Shown: positions 18,543 through 25,875 of the stretch, one piece after another
Position numbering within the stretch: the stretch's first letter is position 1
Layout of the letters: every line of letters starts with the position of its first letter
Source of the DNA: JBDZVM01 sp040255675
GTDB lineage: Bacteria > Actinomycetota > Actinomycetes > Acidothermales > Acidothermaceae
DNA length: 64,000 bases
Assembly: GCA_040255675.1 (NCBI GenBank)
Contig: JBDZVM010000013.1
Span: 31,796 to 95,795 of the forward strand
Reading direction: 5' to 3'
The notes under the pieces: model-generated
Told to the model about the DNA's origin: nothing
Seen by the model: only the letters and a program-made list of their open reading frames with translations
Database searches by the model: none
Translations under genes and position numbers: made by a program

Positions 18543-19553
18543 GTGAAATGGATACCGACCGTGCCCGTTCTCGAACGCGAGAAGGAATACGATCTTGCCG
18601 ATCGGATGCATGTTGTTCACTTTTACGGCACCGATGCGGAACTGACGTCACAGCTCGGGGGCTATTTCGCGGGCACGTTGCGGTCAGGGCGCGCTGCCAT
18701 CGTGGTAGCGACACCCGCTCACCGAGCGACTATCAGGACAGAGATCGCCCGCTTGGGCGTCGACATTTCGACGGCTGAGGAGCAGGGGAGGTATCTGGCC
18801 CTCGACGCCGAAGATCTCATGAGTCGCTTTCTGGTAGGCAATAGGCTTGATCCATCGATGTTTCGCGCCACCGTCGGCGAACTGATCGAGCACAGCGGGC
18901 GCGGCGGGCGTCACGTCGAGGTTTTTGGCGAGATGGTTAGCCTGCTGTGTGACGACGGGCAGCTCAACGCGGCCCTCGAACTTGAATCACTTTGGAATGA
19001 GCTCGGCGAGGAATTGTCGTTCTCGCTCGTGTGCTCGTATCCATCCGCGTCAGTCGTTGGTGAAGACCGGCGCGCGTTCTTCGAAGAAATCTGTCAGCTG
19101 CATTCAGATGTGGTCGGCGAGGGGAGCCAACATGAACTACCAACAATGCATCGGGCCTCGCATAGGGCGGTCGTCGAATTCGCGGCCGACGCTAAGTCGC
19201 CGCGGGCAGCTCGGCATTTCGTCGTCCAAACCCTAGGCGAGTGGGGTCACGGTGAATTGGTGCACGATGCCGCGCTCGTCGCGACGGAACTCTGCACGAA
19301 CGCCGTCTTGCACGCTCGCTCGGCATTCTCTGTTGCTCTGACGTGTCTTGAGTTGTCTGGGTCCGTGTCTTTGCGTATCGAGGTTCGCGATCACACACCG
19401 CTAGCTCCTCGAAGTCAGGGCGCACCTTTCGAAGTAGCACCTGACCATGGGCTCGGTGTGGTCTCTGCCCTTGCTGACGAATGGGCTATCGAACCGCTAC
19501 CCGACGGAAAGCTCACATGGGCAAAGATTCGAGGCGGAGCGAGCGATGACTAG
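18543..19553 (+). CDS. MEDS-domain sensor with anti-sigma-type HATPase domain
   Basis: The N-terminal 170 residues match the MEDS sensory domain: an early HVVHFYGTDAEL, then GRAAIVVATPAHRATI and a RecA-like alpha/beta pattern. From about residue 205 to the end comes an RsbW/SpoIIAB-like ATPase with the N-box LVATELCTNAVLHA and a Gly box DHGLGVV. The protein would bind a partner sigma or STAS protein under ligand control. GTG 18543 is used; GTG 18561 is possible. It overlaps the next MEDS gene by eight bases. No sigma-factor gene of the group 3 or 4 type is adjacent. Confidence 0.85.
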   Translation: MKWIPTVPVLEREKEYDLADRMHVVHFYGTDAELTSQLGGYFAGTLRSGRAAIVVATPAHRATIRTEIARLGVDISTAEEQGRYLALDAEDLMSRFLVGNRLDPSMFRATVGELIEHSGRGGRHVEVFGEMVSLLCDDGQLNAALELESLWNELGEELSFSLVCSYPSASVVGEDRRAFFEEICQLHSDVVGEGSQHELPTMHRASHRAVVEFAADAKSPRAARHFVVQTLGEWGHGELVHDAALVATELCTNAVLHARSAFSVALTCLELSGSVSLRIEVRDHTPLAPRSQGAPFEVAPDHGLGVVSALADEWAIEPLPDGKLTWAKIRGGASDD

Positions 19554-20346
19554 CGACAAGAGTGCGCTCGACCTCCGGCCCGGCGATCATGTGTTCTTGG
19601 CCCTCGACCAGCCACGAGACTACGTTGACCTCGCCGAGGCGATCTTTCAAGGCGGCCGGCAGTGGAATCAGAAATGCGTGCTCTTTGGCCCCGACGACAG
19701 TGCCGAGCGCGCGCGGCTGCGTGCGGCTGCCGTCTTCGACACTGACCCTCGGGTCGCTTTTCTGGGCGGCGCTTTCGACTCCACGCGGATGTTCGCCATG
19801 TTCCGAGAGCAGTCGATGCTGGCCCGCTCGCAGGGTTACGACGGCCTCCGGGTAGTCGCCGACATGGATTGGCTGCTACCCGCGGCGCTTACCACTGCGC
19901 AACTCATCGCCTTCGAGCTCATGCTCGATCGCGTGGTGAGGGAAGTTGGTGCGACGGTCGTCTGCGCGTACCGTCGCGACTCGTTCGACACACTCGCGGT
20001 GTCGGGTAACGCATCCGTGCACCCGACCCGGTTCGGTCTATTGGCCGACCCCGAGTTCGTTCTTTTGGCCGACGCGCCCGGCACCTGGCGCTTGTCGGGT
20101 GAGCTCGATCTCGCGTCCCGGCCAACCTTCGACGTCGTGATTGCCGCGGCCGCGTCGGTCGGCGACTGCTCGATCGACATGGCCGAGCTTTCTTTCATCG
20201 ATGTGGCGAGCATGAGGGTGCTTGCCGAGACTGCACGTCGTCTCCGGATATCGTTGCGGATTTTGGGTGCTTCGTCGACCGTGCGCCGCTGCTGGAGCTT
20301 GTGCGGATTCGATCGCCTGGCCCCGACTGTGTCCTTGGTGGCGTGA
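19546..20346 (+). CDS. MEDS-domain sensor with STAS domain, anti-anti-sigma type
   Basis: The 266-residue protein begins with a second MEDS domain (LDLRPGDHVFLALDQP, CVLFGPDDSAERARLR, to about residue 175) and ends with a STAS domain (LSGELDLASRP to the end). In SpoIIAA the phosphorylated Ser lies in FMDSSG; the aligned segment here is FIDVASM, with Ala where the phosphoserine would be and a Ser one place later. It may thus escape kinase control. The ATG at 19546 lies inside the upstream MEDS-HATPase gene, which strongly suggests that the two products work as a pair. Confidence 0.85.
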   Translation: MTSDKSALDLRPGDHVFLALDQPRDYVDLAEAIFQGGRQWNQKCVLFGPDDSAERARLRAAAVFDTDPRVAFLGGAFDSTRMFAMFREQSMLARSQGYDGLRVVADMDWLLPAALTTAQLIAFELMLDRVVREVGATVVCAYRRDSFDTLAVSGNASVHPTRFGLLADPEFVLLADAPGTWRLSGELDLASRPTFDVVIAAAASVGDCSIDMAELSFIDVASMRVLAETARRLRISLRILGASSTVRRCWSLCGFDRLAPTVSLVA

Positions 20347-20384
20347 CCCGCGACGCCGCTGTAGAAGCCGGTGGATGTCGTGAC

Positions 20385-20457
20385 GATCGCGGGGTTGGCC
20401 GGTGCGTTCCTCGCCGCCTCAGCGGCCGCGGCCGGTGATCGGTCCAACCCCGCGATC
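20385..20457. terminator. Inverted repeat between convergent genes
   Basis: GATCGCGGGGTTGG (20385-20398) and its exact complement CCAACCCCGCGATC (20444-20457) can form a 14-base stem with a further GC-rich pairing inside the loop. It lies between the convergent STAS and GH18 genes and could end both transcripts. Confidence 0.6.
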
Positions 20458-20462
20458 TTCAC

Positions 20463-21563
20463 CTAGCTTTGCCGCAACGCGGGCATGGGCACCGGGATCG
20501 AGTAGCTCGACGATCCGACGCCCACGCCGCCTTCGCAGGTGTTCGGTGGGTCGGTGGAGATGTTTCGGCTCGACGGCTTCTCGGCTGCCCAAAACATGTA
20601 GCCGAGCATGCCGTTCGTCGTCCCCGCACCGTTGGGTGCTACCGATTGCACGTAGCTGCCGGTCGAGTTCTCCAGCGAGGTCGAGAAGTTGATGCACTCA
20701 GGGATTGGCTGCTTCCCGTCGGTGATGTAGAGACCGCCGGTGAACTTCGCCGGCGCGAGCGGCGGAATTGGCGGGCTGTAGTTCGACTTGCCGTCGATGT
20801 GTTCCTGCCAGTTCGATTCCGCGCCGGAGGTGCTCGGTTGCTTGCTCGGCACCATCGCATTGGCGTAGTCGAGCACCGGGTTCGATGTCGTCAGCCAGTT
20901 TTGCGTGGCGTAGCGGTCGAGGGCGATCAGCCAGCGGTCGCCGGCAGCGACGTCGATGGTGAGGCGTGCGGCGGGGTTCGCGCCGGTCGCGTCATAGGGG
21001 AGTTGCGATCGGTAGGCATCGATAAACGCCTGCAAGCCGGCGGTATCCGGTGAGCTGCTTTCTTCGTAGTCGATTTCGATCCCGACGCCGAGTTGCTCGG
21101 CGACCGCGGCCGCGTTGAGGCCGAGCTGCGTGGCGTTCGTCGAAAGCGCCGTGTTCCAGTCGTCGACGTAAGTGATACCGCCGATCGAAAGCATGACGCG
21201 CACGCCGTGGCTGGTGAAGTAATTGACCACGTCTTGCGTCATGCCGCGCGGCACGCCGTTGAGCGTTTGCGAATCGGTGGTCTGATTCAGCAGTTTCAGG
21301 GGATTGACGAAGGCGAACACGACGAGGTTGACCGACGGCTGACCGTCACCTCGGTCGATGAGCCAATGGTTGTTGTAGTCGAAGTCGGTCATGTCGCGCA
21401 CGGCCCCCCAGGTGCATTCGTCGTTGCTACACAACCATGCGCCATAGACCTGGATCGGCGTCGTCGACGCCGCTGATGCCCCCGTTGCCGGTACCCCGAT
21501 CGAACTGACTGACATGAATGCCGCGACGGCGGCGATACCCAAAGCCTTGAGCTTTCGCAACAC
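20463..21563 (-). CDS. Secreted GH18-family protein (chitinase-like)
   Basis: The 366-residue protein has a signal peptide (basic MLRKLK, then a hydrophobic stretch to an ATGASAA cleavage area near residue 32). The barrel has VMLSIGG (the SxGG motif, about 125-129) and GVGIEIDYEESS at 159-170, the GH18 active-site strand. The usual DxxDxDxE is altered to V-x-x-E-x-D-x-E, but the catalytic Glu (E167) and preceding Asp (D165) remain. A C-terminal barrel segment ends MLGYMFWAAE, the substrate-binding Trp region. Hydrolysis of chitin or a related GlcNAc polymer is likely; activity is uncertain because of the altered motif. Confidence 0.82.
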   Translation of the reverse strand: MLRKLKALGIAAVAAFMSVSSIGVPATGASAASTTPIQVYGAWLCSNDECTWGAVRDMTDFDYNNHWLIDRGDGQPSVNLVVFAFVNPLKLLNQTTDSQTLNGVPRGMTQDVVNYFTSHGVRVMLSIGGITYVDDWNTALSTNATQLGLNAAAVAEQLGVGIEIDYEESSSPDTAGLQAFIDAYRSQLPYDATGANPAARLTIDVAAGDRWLIALDRYATQNWLTTSNPVLDYANAMVPSKQPSTSGAESNWQEHIDGKSNYSPPIPPLAPAKFTGGLYITDGKQPIPECINFSTSLENSTGSYVQSVAPNGAGTTNGMLGYMFWAAEKPSSRNISTDPPNTCEGGVGVGSSSYSIPVPMPALRQS

Positions 21564-21582
21564 GGGACTGCTCCTTCCTCGT

Positions 21583-21600
21583 CGGCTCGCGCGCGAGCCG
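21583..21600. promoter_or_regulatory. Perfect 18-base palindrome in the 5' region of the GH18 gene
   Basis: CGGCTCGCGCGCGAGCCG is fully self-complementary and lies 20 bases upstream of the GH18 start. It could be a repressor site or an mRNA hairpin next to the ribosome-binding site (AAGGAG on the minus strand at about 21571-21576). Confidence 0.4.
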
Positions 21601-21671
21601 AACGGTGACCGGTAGAAGCGACGTCTCGTCCGTGGGCGACCAGCTCGACGTCTGTTCGGAGGCCTCCTTCC

Positions 21672-21706
21672 TTGATCGCACAGCTTGATCGCGCGGCGTT
21701 GATCGC
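21672..21706. repeat. Three direct repeats TTGATCGC
   Basis: TTGATCGC occurs at 21672, 21685 and 21699, spaced 13 and 14 bases, in the divergent region between the GH18 gene and dnaG. Regularly spaced short repeats in a promoter region suggest a multimeric regulator, unproven. Confidence 0.45.
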
Positions 21707-21817
21707 CCAGCGATACGTCACGGATATCACCTTCACGGCGTCCCTGACAATCACCGCCACGATGCGATCTCTGACACTGCCGCCGCTGCTTTGCGCGAGC
21801 CTTCTAAACTCAGGCGC

Positions 21818-23671
21818 GTGGCCGGCCGCATCCCTGACAGTGACATCGCGCGTGTGCGTGAGCTGTCGCCGATCGCCGACGTGATCGGGGAGCACGTCAC
21901 GCTTCGCGGCGCGGGTGGCGGCTCGCTCAAAGGCCTGTGCCCGTTCCACGACGAGCGCACGCCGTCGTTCAACGTCACTCCCGCCCGCGGCTTTTGGCAT
22001 TGTTTCGGCTGCGGCGAGGGTGGCGACGTCATCACGTTCGTGCAAAAGATCGACCAGCTCTCGTTCACCGAGGCAGTCGAGCGGCTGGCGGCCCGGGCGA
22101 ACTACGAGTTGCACTACGAGCAAGGCGGCGCCGCGCCGCGCGGGCAGCAGGGTCAACGGGCACGGCTGGTTGAAGCGCACAAGCTTGCCGCGCAGTTCTT
22201 CGTCGAGCGGCTCGAAACACCTGAAGCAGTGATCGGACGCCGCTTCCTCGACGAACGTGGCTTCGACGCGTCAGCCGCCGCCCATTTCGGCGTCGGCTAC
22301 GCGCCGAACGGCTGGGAGAATCTCGTCAAACACCTGCGTAGCAAGGGTTTTTCCGACAACGAGCTGCTGACGGGCGGCCTCGCCAGTCGTGGTCAGCGCG
22401 GCCTCATCGACCGGTTTCGCGGCCGGCTCGTCTGGCCGATCCGCGACGTCACGGGCGATGTCGTCGGCTTCGGCGCGCGCAGACTACGTGAGGACGACGA
22501 CGGCCCCAAGTACCTGAATACGCCCGAAACGCCGCTGTACAAGAAAAGCCAGGTGCTGTACGGCATCGATCTGGCGAAACGAGACATGGCGAAAGCGCGG
22601 CAGGCCGTCGTGGTGGAGGGTTATACCGACGTGATGGCGTGCCATCTCGCGGGCGTGACGACCGCGGTCGCGACGTGCGGAACCGCTTTCGGCGACGACC
22701 ACGTGCGCATGTTGCGGCGACTACTCCTCGACACCGCTGAATACGCCGGCGAGGTGATCTTTACCTTCGACGGCGACGCGGCCGGTCAGAAGGCAGCGCT
22801 GCGCGCGTTCGAGAGCGACCAGAAGTTCGTCACCCATACGTTCGTCGCGGTCAGCCCCGACAACATGGACCCTTGCGAGTTGCGGTTGGCGAAAGGCGAC
22901 GCCGCGGTGCGCGATCTCGTCGCGAGACGCCAGCCATTGTTCGAATTCGCCGTCCGCAGTGTGCTTTCCGCTTTCGATTTGGAAATTCCGGAGGGCCGCG
23001 TCGCCGCGCTCGAACGCACCGTACCGCTGGTTGCGCGGATCAAGGACGCGTCGCTGCGCGACGAATACGCTCGGCGCCTGGCCGGGTGGGTCGGCGCGCC
23101 GGACGAACTCGCGGTCGTCGAGCGGGTGCGGCGGACGGCGGGTCACTCGGGCGCGAGGGCAGCGACGCGCCGTCCGGCCGACGAACGGCCCGACCCGCGC
23201 GATCCGACGCTGCAGGTAGAGCGCGAGGCGCTGAAACTCGCTGTGCAACGTCCGGCCTTGCTCGGGCCGGCGTTCGACGCGCTCGACCCCCTGGCGTTCA
23301 CCTCGCCCGCGTACGGCGAGATGCGCGAAGCAATCGCCAAAGCCGGCGGCACCGCGTCGACGGCGGGGGGAGAGTCGTGGGTAAATGCCGTGCTCGACTG
23401 CGCGGCCGATGACGGCGTGCGCCACCTGATCACCGAACTGGTTGTAGAGCCGGTGCTCTCGATGGGTGAGCCCGATGTGCGCTATGCGGCGGCGCAGTTG
23501 GCCCGATTGCGCGTCAGGGCACTCGATCGGCAGATCGCCGAGTTGAAGTCCCGGCTGCAACGGCTGAACCCGGTCGACGATAGCGCGCGGCACAACAAGC
23601 TGTTCGGCGAACTGGTCATGCTTGAAAAGCGCCGGCGCGACGACCTCGAAAACAGCCTTGGCACCGGTTGA
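21818..23671 (+). CDS. dnaG: DNA primase
   Basis: DnaG synthesises RNA primers at the replication fork. The 617-residue protein starts IPDSDIARVRELSPIADVIG; the zinc ribbon is CPFHDERTPSF with HCFGCGEGGDVI; the TOPRIM core has VVVEGYTDVMA and FTFDGDAAGQKAA. The helical C-terminal helicase-binding domain follows a low-complexity linker around residue 445. TAAACT at 21805-21810 is seven bases before GTG 21818 with no Shine-Dalgarno sequence, suggesting leaderless translation. A sigma-factor gene follows on the same strand, echoing the dnaG-rpoD pairing seen in many bacteria. Confidence 0.96.
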   Translation: MAGRIPDSDIARVRELSPIADVIGEHVTLRGAGGGSLKGLCPFHDERTPSFNVTPARGFWHCFGCGEGGDVITFVQKIDQLSFTEAVERLAARANYELHYEQGGAAPRGQQGQRARLVEAHKLAAQFFVERLETPEAVIGRRFLDERGFDASAAAHFGVGYAPNGWENLVKHLRSKGFSDNELLTGGLASRGQRGLIDRFRGRLVWPIRDVTGDVVGFGARRLREDDDGPKYLNTPETPLYKKSQVLYGIDLAKRDMAKARQAVVVEGYTDVMACHLAGVTTAVATCGTAFGDDHVRMLRRLLLDTAEYAGEVIFTFDGDAAGQKAALRAFESDQKFVTHTFVAVSPDNMDPCELRLAKGDAAVRDLVARRQPLFEFAVRSVLSAFDLEIPEGRVAALERTVPLVARIKDASLRDEYARRLAGWVGAPDELAVVERVRRTAGHSGARAATRRPADERPDPRDPTLQVEREALKLAVQRPALLGPAFDALDPLAFTSPAYGEMREAIAKAGGTASTAGGESWVNAVLDCAADDGVRHLITELVVEPVLSMGEPDVRYAAAQLARLRVRALDRQIAELKSRLQRLNPVDDSARHNKLFGELVMLEKRRRDDLENSLGTG

Positions 23672-23716
23672 GTTTTCGATAGTTCCCACGCGACAGGGGT
23701 CTTTCGGCGCACACTG

Positions 23717-24871
23717 ATGGACGTGGGTTACGTCCAAGCGTCAACGTCGACGGGGGAAAGCCAGCTACGCGGTTTGCCAACCCGGACTGATTCTTCGGAA
23801 GCCGCGCCCGTCATGCGTTTGGTGCCGACCGGCGAAGCGCTTAACCAAGATTCCGACGCCGAATTCGACCCAGAAGCGGTTGACGAAGCGGCACTTGACG
23901 ATGCGGACGACGCGGCGGCCGTGACGGCCGAAACGGCCGGCCGCACAACCGAATCGGCCGGCCCGTCAGCCGACTCGGTGCGGGCATATCTCAAAGAGAT
24001 CGGCCGTATCCCGCTTCTCACGGCCGAACAGGAAGTCGACCTCGCCAAGCGAATCGAGGCAGGCCTTTTCGCGCGCGAGAAATTGACGAGCGGCGTCTCG
24101 ATTTCACCGTCGTTACGTCGCGAGCTCGAAGAGATCGAACGTGACGGCCGAGTGGCGAAAAGCCAATTGATCGAAGCGAACCTTCGCCTCGTCGTCTCGC
24201 TGGCGAAGCGTTACACCGGGCGAGGGATGGCCCTGCTCGATCTCATCCAAGAAGGCAACCTCGGCCTGATCAGGGCAGTTGAGAAATTCGACTACGCCAA
24301 GGGCTACAAGTTCTCGACCTACGCCATGTGGTGGATTCGCCAAGCCATCACGCGCGCCATGGCCGATCAAGGGCGCACGATTCGCGTGCCTGTACACGTC
24401 GTCGACTCGATCAACAAGTTGTTGCGTACGCAGCGACAGTTCGTACAGGCGCACGGCCGGGCCCCGACGCCAGAAGAACTTGCCGCCGAGGTAGAAATGA
24501 CACCCGCGCGCGTGCAAGAGGTGTTGTCGATCGCCCAGGAGCCGGTGTCGTTCCAGACTCCGATCGGCGAGGACGACGGCATCCTCGGCGACCTGATCGA
24601 GGACGCCGACGCCGTCACCCCCTTCGACGCGGCGTCCCAAATGTTGATGTTCGAGCAGTTACGTGCCGTGCTAAGTTCGCTCGGCGAACGCGAGCAGCAC
24701 GTGTTGATGATGCGCTTCGGGCTGACAGACGGACTTTTTCACACGCTCGAAGAGGTCGGGCGCCAGTTCGGCGTCACGCGCGAGCGAGTGCGTCAAATCG
24801 AGAACAAGACGCTCGCCAAGCTTCGCCAGCCAGTCTGGGCAATGCAGCTGCGCGACTACCTCATCGACTAG
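23717..24871 (+). CDS. Sigma-70 family RNA polymerase sigma factor, group 1/2
   Basis: The 384-residue factor has an acidic Ala-rich N-terminus (to about 85), region 1.2 (SVRAYLKEIGRIPLLTAEQE), regions 2.1-2.4 with ANLRLVVSLAKRY and YAMWWIRQAITRAMADQGR, region 3, and region 4.2 with TLEEVGRQFGVTRERVRQIE. The region 2.4 and 4.2 sequences are those of housekeeping-type factors. The modest length fits an HrdB/SigB-like protein; whether it is the essential primary sigma or a close paralogue cannot be told from one window. It lies 45 bases after dnaG, probably in the same transcript. Confidence 0.92.
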   Translation: MDVGYVQASTSTGESQLRGLPTRTDSSEAAPVMRLVPTGEALNQDSDAEFDPEAVDEAALDDADDAAAVTAETAGRTTESAGPSADSVRAYLKEIGRIPLLTAEQEVDLAKRIEAGLFAREKLTSGVSISPSLRRELEEIERDGRVAKSQLIEANLRLVVSLAKRYTGRGMALLDLIQEGNLGLIRAVEKFDYAKGYKFSTYAMWWIRQAITRAMADQGRTIRVPVHVVDSINKLLRTQRQFVQAHGRAPTPEELAAEVEMTPARVQEVLSIAQEPVSFQTPIGEDDGILGDLIEDADAVTPFDAASQMLMFEQLRAVLSSLGEREQHVLMMRFGLTDGLFHTLEEVGRQFGVTRERVRQIENKTLAKLRQPVWAMQLRDYLID

Positions 24872-24878
24872 GCGGGCG

Positions 24879-25202
24879 TCAGGTCATCGCCCCTTCGGTT
24901 CGGCTGGCGGCGTCGAGATCGACCTGCCGCTTCGCCGGGCGCATGCCTTCGGGGAGCCGGTTGGTCACCTTCTCCATCACGTCGTGCCCGATCGTGCCGG
25001 CCTTCTCCTGCATCATCCGCTTCGCCTGAGCGCTCAGGTTGGTGGCCTGTGCCTGGACGGCGTCGGTCGAACGCTTCACGGACGGGTTCTCCGACACCTT
25101 CTTGGCGGCCTTCACGATCTGGTCGTAGCGCTCGCGGCCCGCCTTGGACCCGAGGACATAGCCGGTGGCGAGTCCGATCACGAACGCGGCTTTGTGTGCC
25201 AT
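24879..25202 (-). CDS. YtxH-like small membrane-anchored protein
   Basis: A 107-residue protein starting MAHKAAFVIGLATGYVLGSKAGRERY would follow the YtxH pattern: one short membrane helix with a GxxxGxxxGxxAG motif and then an amphipathic, charged tail (Lys/Gln rich, to about residue 85). The ATG at 25200-25202 has a GGGAG site upstream. Its function is unknown; YtxH proteins are often stress-linked in Gram-positive bacteria. It converges on the sigma-factor gene, with seven bases between stops. Confidence 0.75.
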   Translation of the reverse strand: MAHKAAFVIGLATGYVLGSKAGRERYDQIVKAAKKVSENPSVKRSTDAVQAQATNLSAQAKRMMQEKAGTIGHDVMEKVTNRLPEGMRPAKRQVDLDAASRTEGAMT

Positions 25203-25378
25203 GGGAGGCTCCCTCGTCGTAGTGGGTGGCACCCTCTACCCTGGTCGCCCTTCGCGTGCCTTGCAACCCGGACGCCGGGATCTCCCACCGGAGGGTGAGT
25301 CGGTCGAGGGAGCCCGGGGCGGTGAGGTACCCTAGCGCGAGCGCATGGTGACCCGCCCCGGCTGGTCGCCGATGCCGA

Positions 25379-25454
25379 TCCTGCGTAGCTCAATTGGCAG
25401 AGCAGCCGGCTGTTAACCGGCAGGTTATAGGTTCGAGTCCTATCGCAGGAGCCA
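25379..25454 (+). tRNA. tRNA-Asn (anticodon GTT)
   Basis: The acceptor stem TCCTGCG pairs with CGCAGGA. The anticodon arm GCCGGCTGTTAACCGGC shows GTT in a CTGTTAA loop, the T-arm is GGTTCGAGTCC, and CCA is encoded at 25452-25454. A TACCCT box at 25328-25333 is a possible -10. Confidence 0.97.
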
Positions 25455-25875
25455 CCTGATCATTTTGGTCAATCTGACTTTTGGGCTGCCGAGCGGCGTG
25501 TTGCGTTTGCTGCAGGCATTTCGGTGTCGCGGCAAGGGCAGACGCAGATTAAGCCGCGTGCTCGACTCAATCCTTGCTGAGCAGAATCTCGAACGGTTCC
25601 CTGTGCATTTCTCTGTTGCGTGATGTCTTTCGCATGCGTGATCCGCTCGGTGGGATCTTGCAGGGTGTTCAAGCTATGAGCTCAGCACACCACCGCCTCC
25701 ACTACCTCTTTCCGCCAGACGACGCAACTTGCCTGAAGCAAGGACTTTACCGCGATTTCATCATTTAACTTCGCGAAACGACCCTTTACGACCTAGGATT
25801 CCGGAAGCGCTTCAGCAGGGCACGGTGCTGCCGATCTGGGACGGTGACACCCATGGATTGCGAGATGGAGGCGGC
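25455..25875. other. 421-base gap without a recognised gene
   Basis: This stretch between tRNA-Asn and the surface-protein gene is more AT-rich than its surroundings. It contains only short frames without family motifs. I see no integrase, direct repeat of the tRNA end, or riboswitch core. A GGAGG site at 25867-25871 at its right end belongs to the next gene. Confidence 0.6.

Noticed and set aside
25574..25768. 64-codon frame in the gap after tRNA-Asn
   Set aside because: No ribosome-binding site, no recognisable motif and unusual composition; treated as non-coding.
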